42,112 bases of DNA from Bacillus sp. MM2020_4 (lineage in GTDB: Bacteria > Bacillota > Bacilli > Bacillales > Cytobacillaceae): contig NZ_JAANMZ010000041.1 in the NCBI RefSeq assembly GCF_011250555.1, positions 1 to 42,112 of the forward strand. Direction: 5' to 3'. How positions within the stretch are numbered: the stretch's first letter is position 1; every line of letters begins with the position of its first letter. The notes under the pieces are model-generated. The model saw nothing but the letters and a program-made list of their open reading frames with translations. It did no database searches and had not been told where the DNA came from. Shown piece by piece: positions 33,375 through 42,112 of the stretch. Both the position numbers and the translations under genes were made by a program.

Positions 33375-34613
33375 CTACTTCCCCGCCTCCTTTACTATCC
33401 TTCCATAATCAACAATTTCAACGTTTGCCTTTACGTAAATGTCCGCTTTTAGATACGATTTGTTCCAATTGAATCTTTTATATTCCTGAATCGTTCCAAA
33501 ATATTTTCGGGCATTATAGGACAACGGAAATGGTGCCCCTTTATAGTTTCTTTGAGTTTTTTTTAACACCTGCTCATTCTCTATTTCGAAATGGCGGGTT
33601 ATTTCCTTTTTTATGATTTCTTGGTTTTTCTTCTTAGAGAAATCAACCATTGATGGATTTGACATAATTTCAAACTTTAATGGGAGAGTGATAAAAATCT
33701 TTGGCCTCGGTCCCTTTAAGTCCATTTTGATTTTATTGTTTTCAATTTTCATGACTCTAGCTGCGAATGATTTCTGTTTACCTGGAAATGGATTCGGCAT
33801 ATTCAGCAAAAAGTTGTTAATGTTTGTTGTATCATCAAGAGTATTGACGATACTTGTTTCCTGTCCGTTCAACTTTCCAATCATCACGCCATTCTTAAAC
33901 ACTGCTGACCCGATAAATTGGGTATCATCAAGCTCCCCTGAAGCATTCACCTGACCGGCCATGTACTCATCCTCCCCTTTAAATTTAGGTTTTTTCTCTC
34001 TTACTGCAGTTGTGTTCATCGCCAGGAAGAGATCTGTTCCACTTTCCTTTGTTTTAAAAAAGCGAAAAAGGGTAGAATCGGGAATGAGCCCATTTTTAAT
34101 CCCATGTTCCACCATATATTGAAAATACTTATGCGGCCTCGTTTCCATTTTTGGACGGTTTTTCAAGAAATACTCACTGGCCTTTTCTTTCGATACCGCT
34201 ATATACGTATTCAACCGAATTTGTTTATCATAGGAAGCACTGCTAATAATCCGAAAAAAATTTGGATCTTTAGCAAGTTCCTCCGAAACAACAATAATTT
34301 TTAATAAATCATAACTAATGATTCGGGAGATAATGGCATTAGCTGTCACTTTCGCCACGGTGAAATCATTAGCATCGAATGAGATAATTTCCCTTGGCTT
34401 TTCCGTCGAACCGCCCCCTCCCTGCATACTCCCAACTTCGGCATTGGCAAGTAACATCGTAACTTTGAGCTTCCCCTTATGTTGGGAGCGGTCCAGTCCG
34501 AGTCCAATTACATAGGCTCTATCCTCAAGTTCTTCCCGATCCCAGCAGCCTGTTAAAGAAAAAACAATCACTACTAGCAACAAAACTTTACCTACTGTTT
34601 TGGTCTTTTGCAT
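33375..34613 (-). CDS. gerC: germinant receptor lipoprotein, Ger(x)C family
   Basis: 412 residues. The signal peptide ends with lipobox LTGC (Cys near 23), then WDREELEDRAYVIGLGLDRS, the strict start of mature GerC proteins. C-subunits sit on the outer face of the spore inner membrane and assemble with A and B into a germinant receptor. The start overlaps the gerB-like end by 26 bp; the signal-peptide Met is preceded by a usable site within gerB. The symbol denotes the family position; the specific nutrient is not shown. Confidence 0.9.
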   Translation of the reverse strand: MQKTKTVGKVLLLVVIVFSLTGCWDREELEDRAYVIGLGLDRSQHKGKLKVTMLLANAEVGSMQGGGGSTEKPREIISFDANDFTVAKVTANAIISRIISYDLLKIIVVSEELAKDPNFFRIISSASYDKQIRLNTYIAVSKEKASEYFLKNRPKMETRPHKYFQYMVEHGIKNGLIPDSTLFRFFKTKESGTDLFLAMNTTAVREKKPKFKGEDEYMAGQVNASGELDDTQFIGSAVFKNGVMIGKLNGQETSIVNTLDDTTNINNFLLNMPNPFPGKQKSFAARVMKIENNKIKMDLKGPRPKIFITLPLKFEIMSNPSMVDFSKKKNQEIIKKEITRHFEIENEQVLKKTQRNYKGAPFPLSYNARKYFGTIQEYKRFNWNKSYLKADIYVKANVEIVDYGRIVKEAGK

Positions 34614-35697
34614 GTTTAAATTCTCCTTTTAACAGCGCGGACAGCCATAAAATGAGAGAAATTGCTGCGAATGCAGGGCCAGCTACTGTTTGAACCATTT
34701 TTTCCCACTCTATACCAAGCTCAATCGGTGATTCCGGAATAATGCCAATCAATAAATAAAGGGTAGCGAGCGATGGAATAAGGAATTCAAAATCCTTAAT
34801 TTTAAATATATGTCCGAACATCTGAACGCTAATATACAAAAAGGCAGTGAAACGAATAAATGCGGACATAATCCAAATAATGAAAAAAATAATTTCGATA
34901 TTAGGAATATAACTTCCAAGTGATATATAGCGAATCGCCGTATGAAACGGATAGCCCACGCCACCCAACATATGGTCAAGCATGCAAATGAAAAGGAGCG
35001 TAGCCACACTAATTTGGATACTGACATATATATAGGCTATCCACGTGCCCTTTCGAAACTCTTTATATGAAGTAAGATATGGAATAAGCATCGTAAGCAG
35101 AAAAAAGTCAGCAAAAAGGGTTAAGCTTTGTGAACTTTGCCTGATGATCTCCATTTTCCCTGGGCCCCAAATAGGCAGCATGGCTTGGACATTACTATCT
35201 TGAGTACTTAATCCTAACGCAACAAACAAGCCGATAATGGCATAAAGAATAAGCAGGTACGCAACTGACCCAATATGCTGAATTCCCTTTTTTGCACCAT
35301 AGGCACAAACCGCCATTAAAAGAGCATAGAGAATGAGGATGGGTGTTGTTCTGAAATAAAATGCCCTAATAATGTTGGTATAGGTTCTCGAATCAAATGA
35401 AATACCGGCTGAAGTAATGATAAAAATAACAAGACATACGAAAAAACCAATATATTTCCCCAGTAATTTTTGAATAATAAAAAATAGGTTTTTCCCTTGA
35501 AATAACGACAGAGTCTTAAGTAATAAAAAGAAAGGAATAAAAAAAATTCCTGCAGATAGAATTGGAATCATCCAGGCAGCGTTTTGATCCTTAGTAAACA
35601 ATACAGCAGGGGTATCTTCTGTTGCTTTTGATCCTACCATTAAAATGGCAATAGACACGTATTCTCGAATTCCAAGTTTTCCAGGCAACTGATTCAT
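34588..35697 (-). CDS. gerB: germinant receptor permease-like subunit, GerB family
   Basis: 369 residues with about ten helices; fold of the APC amino-acid transporter superfamily. The start LGIREYVSIAILMVGSKATEDTPA and WIMSAFIRFTAFLYIS segments are characteristic of spore GerB/GerKB proteins, whose pocket binds the germinant. It follows the A gene after 7 bp and overlaps the C gene. Binding-pocket residues cannot be read without a reference alignment. Confidence 0.9.
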   Translation of the reverse strand: MNQLPGKLGIREYVSIAILMVGSKATEDTPAVLFTKDQNAAWMIPILSAGIFFIPFFLLLKTLSLFQGKNLFFIIQKLLGKYIGFFVCLVIFIITSAGISFDSRTYTNIIRAFYFRTTPILILYALLMAVCAYGAKKGIQHIGSVAYLLILYAIIGLFVALGLSTQDSNVQAMLPIWGPGKMEIIRQSSQSLTLFADFFLLTMLIPYLTSYKEFRKGTWIAYIYVSIQISVATLLFICMLDHMLGGVGYPFHTAIRYISLGSYIPNIEIIFFIIWIMSAFIRFTAFLYISVQMFGHIFKIKDFEFLIPSLATLYLLIGIIPESPIELGIEWEKMVQTVAGPAFAAISLILWLSALLKGEFKHAKDQNSR

Positions 35698-35704
35698 CGG
35701 ATGA

Positions 35705-37246
35705 TTAACCCTTTCTTTGTTTGACCATATCCTTTGGTTTTAAATAACCTGGCCGAAACCTTGCTTTCATCGGAATATGACGGATAAGTAAGTCCTTCCC
35801 AGAGAAAAAATGCGGGGTCATCGGTGCAAAATACGATGTCCCAAACGACTTTAGCGAAACTAAATAAAACAAACCTGCAATGATTAATGCAGCTACCCCA
35901 TAAATTCCAAGAATGCCTGCTGTTAAAATAAACAAAAAGCGCGATATGCGAATCGCGAAATTCATGCTTGTATCACTGATAATAAAAGAACTTAAGCCGC
36001 TTAGGGCAATGACAATGATGACGATTGGGCTAATAATATTGGCTTGAACAGCAGCCTGACCCAGAATTAAAGCACCCACAATCCCAATTGTCGGCCCAAT
36101 TGGGGACGGTACCCGGAGTCCGGCTTCACGAATCAGTTCAAAGGCAGTTTCCATCATGAGGATTTCTATGACAGATGGAAATGGAACCCGTTCCCTTGTT
36201 CCTGCCATGGCCATTAATAAGTCAGGCGGAATCATCCCCACATGATAATTTGTAATCGCAATATAAAAGGAGGAAGCAAATAATGAGATAAAAAAGGCAA
36301 GGTATCGCAAAAGCCTGATAAAATTCCCATACGGTGTACGTAGGTAATGATCCTCCGGTGAATGGAATAACGCCCAAAAAGTGGCAGGAAGGACAAGACA
36401 GTTTGGTGAATTGGACATTAACAAAACAATATGACCTTCTTCAATAAAAGAGGCCGCCCTGTCAGGACGTTCCGTGTTTAAAATTGTTGGAAATATGGAT
36501 CTTGGCCGTTCCTCAAGATACTGCTCCAATATACTTAAATCAAGAATACTATCCGTATTAATCGAAGCCAGCCTATCTTTAACCTCTTGAACCAGTTCAT
36601 CCTTTACTAAGTCTTTTTCATAAACAATCAGCACGTCATTCCTGGACCGTTTTGTAACAACATGGACCTCAACAATCAGATTCTCATTTTTAATTTTTTT
36701 GCGGATTAACCCAACATTATCGGCTAATCTTTCGTTAAAGGCCTCTTTTGCCCCTTTGACAATGACCTCATTATCCGACTTTTCAATGGCACGACCTGAA
36801 ATTTTCGTCGTTTCAAATACATAGCATTGGTCATCACCATCCACAAAAAGTGCTGTAACACCTCTGGTGATATTTTCTGTAATTTCACCGATATTGGCTA
36901 TTGTCTGTGCGACGGGAAAGGATACAATATCTTCAACATTCCCAGTTGGCTGCTCGTTTTCAATGAGTGGTTCTACAATGCTCCTCTGAACCTGATCCGT
37001 GTCTACCATGGTACCGATATATATGATAAAGGCACGCCTTTTTAAAGAACGGATGGTAAACTCACGAATTTTGACATCAACACTTTTTGGAATGCTAAAA
37101 AGCGCCTTAAATATCTCCCTATTTTGTTCATAATAGCGACTAATTTCTTGCTTTTTTACCTCTATGACATTCGCATTGGATTGTTCGCTGAATTGTGGTT
37201 CTGTGTTGAATGCCTTATTAATTGTTTTAATCATTTTTTTAATCAT
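35705..37246 (-). CDS. gerA: germinant receptor subunit A, GerA family
   Basis: 513 residues: a large soluble N-terminal part (about 1-290) followed by four to five helices from about 305. Motifs LLRYLAFFISLFASSFYIAITNYHVGMIPPDL and FPSVIEILMMETAFELIREAGLRVPSPIGPTIGIVGALILGQAAV are hallmarks of GerA/GerKA/YndD. It forms the oligomeric channel part of the receptor that opens on nutrient binding. First gene of the operon; AGGGGTGG sits 6 bp upstream. A clear SigG promoter was not found in the 58 bp before the terminator at 37304. Confidence 0.92.
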   Translation of the reverse strand: MIKKMIKTINKAFNTEPQFSEQSNANVIEVKKQEISRYYEQNREIFKALFSIPKSVDVKIREFTIRSLKRRAFIIYIGTMVDTDQVQRSIVEPLIENEQPTGNVEDIVSFPVAQTIANIGEITENITRGVTALFVDGDDQCYVFETTKISGRAIEKSDNEVIVKGAKEAFNERLADNVGLIRKKIKNENLIVEVHVVTKRSRNDVLIVYEKDLVKDELVQEVKDRLASINTDSILDLSILEQYLEERPRSIFPTILNTERPDRAASFIEEGHIVLLMSNSPNCLVLPATFWALFHSPEDHYLRTPYGNFIRLLRYLAFFISLFASSFYIAITNYHVGMIPPDLLMAMAGTRERVPFPSVIEILMMETAFELIREAGLRVPSPIGPTIGIVGALILGQAAVQANIISPIVIIVIALSGLSSFIISDTSMNFAIRISRFLFILTAGILGIYGVAALIIAGLFYLVSLKSFGTSYFAPMTPHFFSGKDLLIRHIPMKARFRPGYLKPKDMVKQRKG

Positions 37247-37303
37247 TCTGAACCACCCCTAATTTTTATATAGTTTTCCATTTTTAGGGGTATTTATGTA
37301 TGT

Positions 37304-37339
37304 AAAGAGGGTGCGAAACCGTGTTTCGCACCCTCTTTT
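37304..37339. terminator. terminator between aldo/keto reductase and germination operon
   Basis: 15-bp perfect stem (AAAGAGGGTGCGAAA/TTTCGCACCCTCTTT), 5-nt loop. On the minus strand only a short T-run (TTT ACAT) follows; stability is high, so it should end the yvgN-like transcript. Confidence 0.7.
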
Positions 37340-37392
37340 AGTCTACTATTATTTTTTTCACAACGGTAACTGTCCACACGACTTAGCCAGTA

Positions 37393-38229
37393 TTAAAACC
37401 CTACAGACATCTCATCTGGATGGGATCCAGCACGGCTATCCTGATTTAAGCCATCGATTTTTTCCATATCTTCAGCCGATAATTCAAAATCAAAAACATC
37501 TGTATTCTCAATAATACGGTGTTCCTTGATGGATTTCGGAATGGTAACCACTCCATTTTGAAGATCCCAGCGCAAAATGACTTGAGCGACGGATTTATTA
37601 TATTTTTGGGCAATGTCGACAAGTACTGGTTCTTCCAAGAGCTGGCCTTGCTTTAATGGAGACCATGCCTCAAGTTGAATGCCCTCCTTCACACAAAATG
37701 CCTGGAGCTCTTTTTGTGTTAAATGCGGGTGGTACTCAACTTGGTTGACCATTGGTTTAATTTCCGCGGAACTAATTAAATCTTCTAAATGGTGAATCTG
37801 GAAGTTACTTACACCAATCGCACGGATGCGCCCTTCTTTATATAACTTCTCCAAAGCCTTCCAGGTATCTTTATATTTATCTTTACCAGGCCAGTGAATT
37901 AAATAAAGATCCAAGTAATCAAGGCCAAGCTTGTTAAGGCTGGTTTCGAACGCATTTAAAGTAGTTTCATACCCTTGATCCGCATTCCATACCTTTGAAG
38001 TAATAAACAATTCTTCACGATTAACGCCCGATTCACGGATCGCTTGTCCGACACCTTCTTCATTCTTATAAACCGCTGCCGTATCAATACTAATGTACCC
38101 GTTTCGAATTGCTGCTTTTACGGATTCGACAACCTCTGCCCCTTCTTTAACCTTAAAAACACCTAAACCCAGCCATGGCATTTTTACACCGTTATGTAAT
38201 GTAGTCGTGTCTTGTAAATTAATTGGCAT
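37393..38229 (-). CDS. yvgN: aldo/keto reductase, YvgN-type glyoxal reductase
   Basis: 278 residues, (beta/alpha)8 barrel. The catalytic tetrad is visible: Asp49 and Tyr54 in [13 protein letters not shown], Lys79 in FITSKVW, His112 in LIHWPG; the NADPH motif [13 protein letters not shown] is near the C-terminus. Long segments such as [18 protein letters not shown] and [20 protein letters not shown] closely match B. subtilis YvgN, which reduces glyoxal and methylglyoxal. Monocistronic, good Shine-Dalgarno (GGGAGGA). Confidence 0.92.
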   Translation of the reverse strand: MPINLQDTTTLHNGVKMPWLGLGVFKVKEGAEVVESVKAAIRNGYISIDTAAVYKNEEGVGQAIRESGVNREELFITSKVWNADQGYETTLNAFETSLNKLGLDYLDLYLIHWPGKDKYKDTWKALEKLYKEGRIRAIGVSNFQIHHLEDLISSAEIKPMVNQVEYHPHLTQKELQAFCVKEGIQLEAWSPLKQGQLLEEPVLVDIAQKYNKSVAQVILRWDLQNGVVTIPKSIKEHRIIENTDVFDFELSAEDMEKIDGLNQDSRAGSHPDEMSVGF

Positions 38230-38327
38230 TATTTATTCCTCCCTTTTAACAATAATAGTATCATACAACTGATTGAATTTTCACTTTTCAGATACTGAAT
38301 GATGGAAAAAGAATGAGCATTGTTTGA

Positions 38328-39161
38328 CTATTTTTTCCAATGGTCTGGAATACGTAAAGAAGCGGGCAATTTGGTCGACCTATCACCCTTAGCCGAGTTA
38401 ATTTGTGCCTGAGTGAGAAAAATACTCCCTGTAAGATTAGCACCACTTATATCAGCATCTCTAAAGTCAGCACCAATCAGATCAGTTACCCGCATGTCAG
38501 CTCCTCTGAGGTCAGCTGCTATCAACAATGCTCCTCGTAAGTTAGCCCCTCTAAGGTTAGCACCTTTTAATTTTGCACCTAGTAGGTCCATACTACGCTT
38601 TATTTTTTTAGAAGAGGGCACTTGGGCACGAACCAATTCACTGGTTTGTAGCAGTAACTCATTAACCATGGCTCTATGGGCCGGTATATTAAGCTCCATA
38701 ATTGATTTCGGGCTTAAATAAGTGAGTTTCTCCGTTTTTTCTAGAGCTTTCTGCAAAACTTGAGTAATAGGTTGAGTTTCTTGTAAACTAAGTGCTTCAT
38801 TTAAGTAATAAAGCATTTCATGAAGTTGCTGCATGATCGGAAATAGATCAAACAATTCCTTAGCTGACTCTGGATGATCCCGCCAATCATTTCCATCATA
38901 AGTAATTTGAGATACCTTTTGACCTGCACCAAAGCATTCATATACCGTGCAACCGCGAAACCCTTTATTTCTCAGGTGGCTGTGAATCCCACATCGATAA
39001 TCTGCTTGCAAGTTGGAACAAGGAGTCCCACTATCTTTATCAACTGGAAAATCTGCTGACTTGGCATATGGTAACGCTACGCAGCATAGCCCAAAGCAAT
39101 CTTCACAGTTAGCACTGTAGCGATGGATATTTTTATCATTTCTTGTTAAGTGTTTTGTCAA
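38328..39161 (-). CDS. pentapeptide-repeat protein with N-terminal cysteine cluster
   Basis: 277 residues in three parts. Residues 15-80 hold eight Cys in C-x2-C-x3-CC (19,22,26,27), Cys48, Cys57 (CGIH), Cys71 and Cys76, as in YkgJ-like metal or Fe-S binding modules. Residues 85-195 are helical. Residues 200-255 are about ten pentapeptide repeats (A[DN]LRGA type), forming a right-handed beta helix. A cluster plus pentapeptide repeats in one protein is unusual; pentapeptide proteins often act at DNA gyrase, but nothing shows that here. TTG start at 39161 with GGAAG 8 bp upstream. Monocistronic. Confidence 0.8.
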   Translation of the reverse strand: MTKHLTRNDKNIHRYSANCEDCFGLCCVALPYAKSADFPVDKDSGTPCSNLQADYRCGIHSHLRNKGFRGCTVYECFGAGQKVSQITYDGNDWRDHPESAKELFDLFPIMQQLHEMLYYLNEALSLQETQPITQVLQKALEKTEKLTYLSPKSIMELNIPAHRAMVNELLLQTSELVRAQVPSSKKIKRSMDLLGAKLKGANLRGANLRGALLIAADLRGADMRVTDLIGADFRDADISGANLTGSIFLTQAQINSAKGDRSTKLPASLRIPDHWKK

Positions 39162-39292
39162 GCCTTACACTTCCTTTGAAGTTACTTAAAGTAATGATTT
39201 ACGGCTTATTGAGGAATACTACCATCATTCTACTATAAAGCTGTCAAAACTTGAGTAATCTTTTACGGTTATTACATATAAAGGTGGATCAT

Positions 39293-39811
39293 ATGTTTCT
39301 TATAATAAGTGGCTTTATCTCAATCCTTTGCGCCTGGAGATGGGGAGATTGGAAAAATTGGCGCCGGTATCTTAGCACCATCCAATACTTTATTATCGGT
39401 GACATGCTTTATAACTTGTTCACGATGGGCTTTCCGTTGTGGCAATATCCCAATCCGCCAAACCTTTTGCCAAATCATTTGTTTACTAACCTCTTTATTA
39501 TGTTTATCATCTATCCAAGTACGGTGCTCATTTTTTTATATCGCTTTCCTAAACGAAACTTCTTTCATCAGCTTCTGTTTATTTTGATATGGATTTTACT
39601 TTGGGCAGTTTTCGAATATTTTATGGTTTACTTTGGACTGTGCGTTTATCATCACGGCTGGTCATATGGCTGGTCTATTTCTTTTGCAAGCATGATGATA
39701 CCTATGCTGTTACTCCATCATAAGCACCCCATGTGGGCGTATATGTTATCGATACCTATTATTGTATTTTTACTGTTCTGGTTTCATGTGCCGATTTTTA
39801 CTAATAAATGA
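39293..39811 (+). CDS. CBO0543-family membrane protein
   Basis: 172 residues with five helices, beginning MFLIISGFISILCAWRWGDWKNWRRYLSTIQYFIIGDMLYNLF. The WxWGDWKNW motif, GDMLYNL and conserved His/Trp in HHGWSYGWSI match the CBO0543 family of Firmicute integral-membrane proteins of unknown function. ATG 39293 has AAAGGTGG upstream; a longer frame to 39251 lacks a site. Monocistronic, followed by a weak GC-rich hairpin near 39822. Confidence 0.7.
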   Translation: MFLIISGFISILCAWRWGDWKNWRRYLSTIQYFIIGDMLYNLFTMGFPLWQYPNPPNLLPNHLFTNLFIMFIIYPSTVLIFLYRFPKRNFFHQLLFILIWILLWAVFEYFMVYFGLCVYHHGWSYGWSISFASMMIPMLLLHHKHPMWAYMLSIPIIVFLLFWFHVPIFTNK

Positions 39812-39952
39812 CCATCATCTAGGCGGGCTATCTTCATTCTCCTTTTGAAGGGCAAATCCCGCTTCTCTTCCCAAAAATGGCCTTCATACACATTTTTAGT
39901 GGTTGAGAATTCACTTGTTTTGTGATTGGATTATCAATAAGGGGGAATCAAA

Positions 39953-40843
39953 ATGAAAGGTAAAATGAGACTGATCACGACCATGCTCATTTTTGGAAGC
40001 ATCGGTATTTTTGTAAAAAAGATTGATCTAACTTCAAGTGAAATTGCGTTCTTACGAGGGGTAATCGGAAGTCTGTTCCTGCTTCTTGTTAGTTTGCTAG
40101 TGAAGCATAAGCCATCATTTAAAGCGCTTAAGAAGAATGCCGTTCTCCTACTCTTATCAGGGGCGGCGATTGGCTTTAATTGGATCTTCCTTTTTGAATC
40201 CTATCGCTACACGACAATATCCAATGCAACAATAAGCTATTACTTTGCGCCTATCTTTGTTATGTTGTTGTCACCATTGGTTCTGAAGGAAAAACTGACA
40301 AGCATGAAGGTTGCTTGTATCATAACGGCCATGGTTGGTCTATTTTTAATCGTTAATCCTGGGAGTGGCGGCACAAGTAGCTCTGGACATCATGCACTTG
40401 GGATTTTCTATGGTCTATTAGCGGCGGCATTCTATGCAAGCATAGTGTTAATGAACAAATTTATTAAAGATTTATCAGGCTTTGAAACCACGTTAGTACA
40501 ATTAATGGCAGGAGCATTGGTCTTACTGCCCTATATATTGTGGCAGGGTCATCTTCATTTGGCTGGTTTAAACTCGACTTCTATTATGTTTATCCTAATT
40601 CTTGGTGTTGTACATACAGGGGCTGCCTATTTTTTATATTTTACATCCATTCAAAAGTTAAAGGGGCAAACGATTGCCGTTCTAAGCTATATCGATCCGA
40701 TTTCCGCTGTCCTCATGGCGTCCATTTTCTTAAGCGAAAACATGACAGTGATACAACTAGTCGGCGGTGTTCTAGTTTTGGGGGCAACATTTTTAAGTGA
40801 GTTAACCATCGTGAAAAAAGAACAGGCTCCCACTACCTTTTAA
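39953..40843 (+). CDS. DMT superfamily transporter, EamA family
   Basis: 296 residues, ten helices in two EamA repeats (about 5-135 and 150-285): each repeat has the RG.IG..FLLLVSLL-type start and a WIFLFESYRYTTISNA / GAAYFLYFTSIQKLKGQTIAVLSYIDPISAVLMA motif. Family members export amino acids or metabolites, or drugs; substrate unknown. Strong Shine-Dalgarno (AGGGGG). Monocistronic. Confidence 0.88.
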   Translation: MKGKMRLITTMLIFGSIGIFVKKIDLTSSEIAFLRGVIGSLFLLLVSLLVKHKPSFKALKKNAVLLLLSGAAIGFNWIFLFESYRYTTISNATISYYFAPIFVMLLSPLVLKEKLTSMKVACIITAMVGLFLIVNPGSGGTSSSGHHALGIFYGLLAAAFYASIVLMNKFIKDLSGFETTLVQLMAGALVLLPYILWQGHLHLAGLNSTSIMFILILGVVHTGAAYFLYFTSIQKLKGQTIAVLSYIDPISAVLMASIFLSENMTVIQLVGGVLVLGATFLSELTIVKKEQAPTTF

Positions 40844-40913
40844 TATATTTACTTTTTTAACACCTTTCCTTAACATCTTCTTCATTTTTTCTTAATATCC
40901 TCAGTTTACAATG

Positions 40914-40932
40914 GTATTGGTTAAACCAATAC
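40914..40932. promoter_or_regulatory. 19-bp perfect palindrome, candidate operator
   Basis: GTATTGGTTAAACCAATAC has 9-bp arms about one central base and lies just after a TACAAT -10-like element and 20 bp before the 60-aa gene start. It could be an operator or an RNA hairpin in the leader. Confidence 0.45.
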
Positions 40933-40952
40933 TGCTGAAAGAAGGGATATAG

Positions 40953-41135
40953 ATGTTTTTGAAAAAGTTGTCTGAGAGAAAACCTGTTACGATTGATTAT
41001 GTTAAAAATGGCAGATCACAAACGATAAAAGGGCGTGTCTATTGTCTTAATTTGCGTGAACAAATCCTTTCATTGAAGGATGAACAACAAAATTCCTTCA
41101 CGATCCGTTTATCCGGAATTAGAAAAGTTTATTAA
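40953..41135 (+). CDS. small beta-rich protein, YolD-like
   Basis: 60 residues, MFLKKLSERKPVTIDYVKNGRSQTIKGRVYCLNLREQILSL..., soluble, with alternating beta strands and the pattern (I-x-Y...I-x-G-x-V...L-D/L-R-x-Q-x-L-x-L-K-D) of short YolD-like/Sm-like small barrels. Function unknown. Good Shine-Dalgarno (AGAAGGG) and a palindrome upstream support it as real. The 321-bp gap downstream (41136-41456) shows only an open minus-strand frame, not called. Confidence 0.6.
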   Translation: MFLKKLSERKPVTIDYVKNGRSQTIKGRVYCLNLREQILSLKDEQQNSFTIRLSGIRKVY

Positions 41136-41456
41136 TCTTCATCTAAATCGTTTCAATGAAATCAATTTCACGCCCTTTTCTGCCAAGGACTATGATCTAA
41201 GTAGCCTTATTCGCTTCCAAAGGCCATCAGGCTATTGCTCCGGATTTTCGAAGAGCTCTATAGACAGAATTCCTCCGATAATCCCTCCACCATTTCCCCC
41301 CAAATATTTTAGTACTATTGTAAAGCAATGGTAAACCAGAACGGAGTATAGATAATCCAATTGCTCGCATAAGGTTTATAATAATATGAAACAATTAGGC
41401 TATATTTTTCGTCATAGCTAATGAAATTATTTTTGTTGTGAAAGGAATATGCAATC

Positions 41457-42053
41457 TTGAAACGAAAACGGATAGGAAATTCCATTTATTTATTTCTCCT
41501 TGTGTTAACCGCTATCCTATTGTTTATATTTTTTGATAAAGAAATTAATCCTTTTACGGACTCAACAAATACTCGATCTGACTCATACCCGACTGAACTT
41601 CATCCGATTGTGAAAGAACGGAGCAATCAATTGATCCAACAATCTGCGAAAAAAGGAATCGTGATTGTGATTACGGATGACTTCCGAAGTGCCGAAGATC
41701 AGAATCGACTTTATGAAAAAGGACGGACAGCAAACGGGACAATTGTCACGTATGCCAAAGGGGGAGAGTCCTACCACAATTTTGGGCTTGCCGTTGATTT
41801 TGCGCTAAAGACCCCTTCAGGAGATATCATTTGGGATCGGCAGTATGATGGAAATAAAAACGGGAAAGCAGATTGGAACGAGGTTGTTGAAATGGCAAAG
41901 GTTCTCGGCTTTGAATGGGGAGGGGATTGGGCTGACTTTAAAGATTATCCCCATTTAGAGATGAATTTTGGCTTGAGTATTGCTGATTTACAAAATGGGG
42001 ATCGACCTGCCGGCACATCAATGACAGCCGATACCATAAAAGACGGACAGTAA
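41457..42053 (+). CDS. cwlK: M15-family cell-wall endopeptidase, CwlK-like
   Basis: 198 residues: a signal-anchor helix (IYLFLLVLTAILLFIFF), a linker, then a VanY/M15 domain. Ser/His/Asp site residues are visible as SYHNFGLAVDF (His, Asp) and HLEM (His), with GGDW between. Long stretches (ELHPIVKERS, TYAKGGESYHN, YDGNKNGKADWNEVVEMAK) match B. subtilis CwlK, an L-Ala-D-Glu endopeptidase of peptidoglycan. TTG start with AAGGA 10 bp upstream. It ends 59 bp before the window end; a terminator overlaps the stop. Confidence 0.92.
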   Translation: MKRKRIGNSIYLFLLVLTAILLFIFFDKEINPFTDSTNTRSDSYPTELHPIVKERSNQLIQQSAKKGIVIVITDDFRSAEDQNRLYEKGRTANGTIVTYAKGGESYHNFGLAVDFALKTPSGDIIWDRQYDGNKNGKADWNEVVEMAKVLGFEWGGDWADFKDYPHLEMNFGLSIADLQNGDRPAGTSMTADTIKDGQ

Positions 42054-42073
42054 TTAGTTACTGTTCGTCTTTT
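42038..42073 (+). terminator. terminator of cwlK-like gene
   Basis: 16-bp stem with one G-U pair (AAAAGACGGACAGTAA/TTACTGTTCGTCTTTT), 4-nt loop, followed by a T-run. The stem begins inside the last codons. Confidence 0.85.
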
Positions 42074-42112
42074 ATTTGCAAAATAATGCAATAATAACTC
42101 TATATATATCTA

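Noticed and set aside
41080..41334. 84-aa plus-strand frame after the 60-aa gene
   Set aside because: Overlaps the 60-aa gene in another frame, Pro/Ser-rich, no ribosome binding site.
41233..41369. Minus-strand frame encoding ...VLKYLGGNGGGIIGGILSIELFENPEQ
   Set aside because: Glycine-rich peptide of about 43 aa looks protein-like but there is no clear start codon with ribosome site; kept only as a note.

Overview
The window is low-GC Firmicute DNA from an endospore-forming Bacillaceae, of the Bacillus/Neobacillus type. The evidence is a complete gerA-gerB-gerC spore germinant-receptor operon, a pspA-ydjGHI operon, a YuiD/YvgN/CwlK/BmrA/MhqO gene content, strong AAGGAGG-type ribosome binding sites, TTG/GTG starts, and CcpA (cre), MhqR and BceR-type operator sequences. 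No rRNA, tRNA or CRISPR was seen. The only mobile DNA is the truncated left end of an IS3-type element at the left edge.

Layout. 1-120: IS3-type transposase start and IS end. 132-2833: BceAB-type antimicrobial-peptide ABC transporter with a BceR-like operator but no adjacent BceRS. 3158-5897: an unrelated two-component system with a multi-membrane-segment kinase. 5954-6514: methyltransferase. 6708-12361: a catabolic operon under a ROK repressor and a cre site, with a lactose-family PTS (IIC, IIB, IIA), a MupG/DUF871-type 6-phospho-glycosidase, a DUF3284 protein and two tiny unknown proteins. 12572-16054: BmrA-like exporter followed by a two-component system that probably senses membrane stress. 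16176-17450: a NERD-domain gene flanked by two copies of a 21-bp-period repeat cluster. 17562-19118: AlkZ-related protein and metallo-beta-lactamase-fold hydrolase. 19436-23169: pspA-ydjG-ydjH-ydjI envelope-stress operon behind an ECF-sigma-type promoter. 23367-25342: two tandem MhqO-like ring-cleaving dioxygenases behind a consensus promoter overlapped by a perfect MhqR palindrome. 25560-26762: MFS efflux pump. 26986-27069: a second 21-bp repeat cluster. 27270-30459: heme-copper oxidoreductase operon (CuA subunit, catalytic subunit, SCO, small membrane protein). 30660-33158: YiaAB protein, MccF-like S66 peptidase, YuiD. 33215-37246: germinant receptor operon, including a small two-helix D gene not in the usual ORF size range. 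37393-39161: glyoxal reductase and a cysteine-cluster/pentapeptide-repeat fusion. 39293-42053: CBO0543 membrane protein, EamA transporter, a 60-aa protein behind a palindrome, and CwlK endopeptidase.

The window is dominated by envelope and stress biology: detoxification pumps with dedicated regulators, phage-shock proteins, cell-wall turnover (MupG-type enzyme, CwlK, S66) and spore germination. The most interesting items are the catalytic subunit of the heme-copper enzyme at 27809-29293, which lacks the canonical cross-linked tyrosine and may be a nitric oxide reductase, the MupG-PTS operon with its uncharacterised small proteins, and the 21-bp repeat arrays built around GCGAA.
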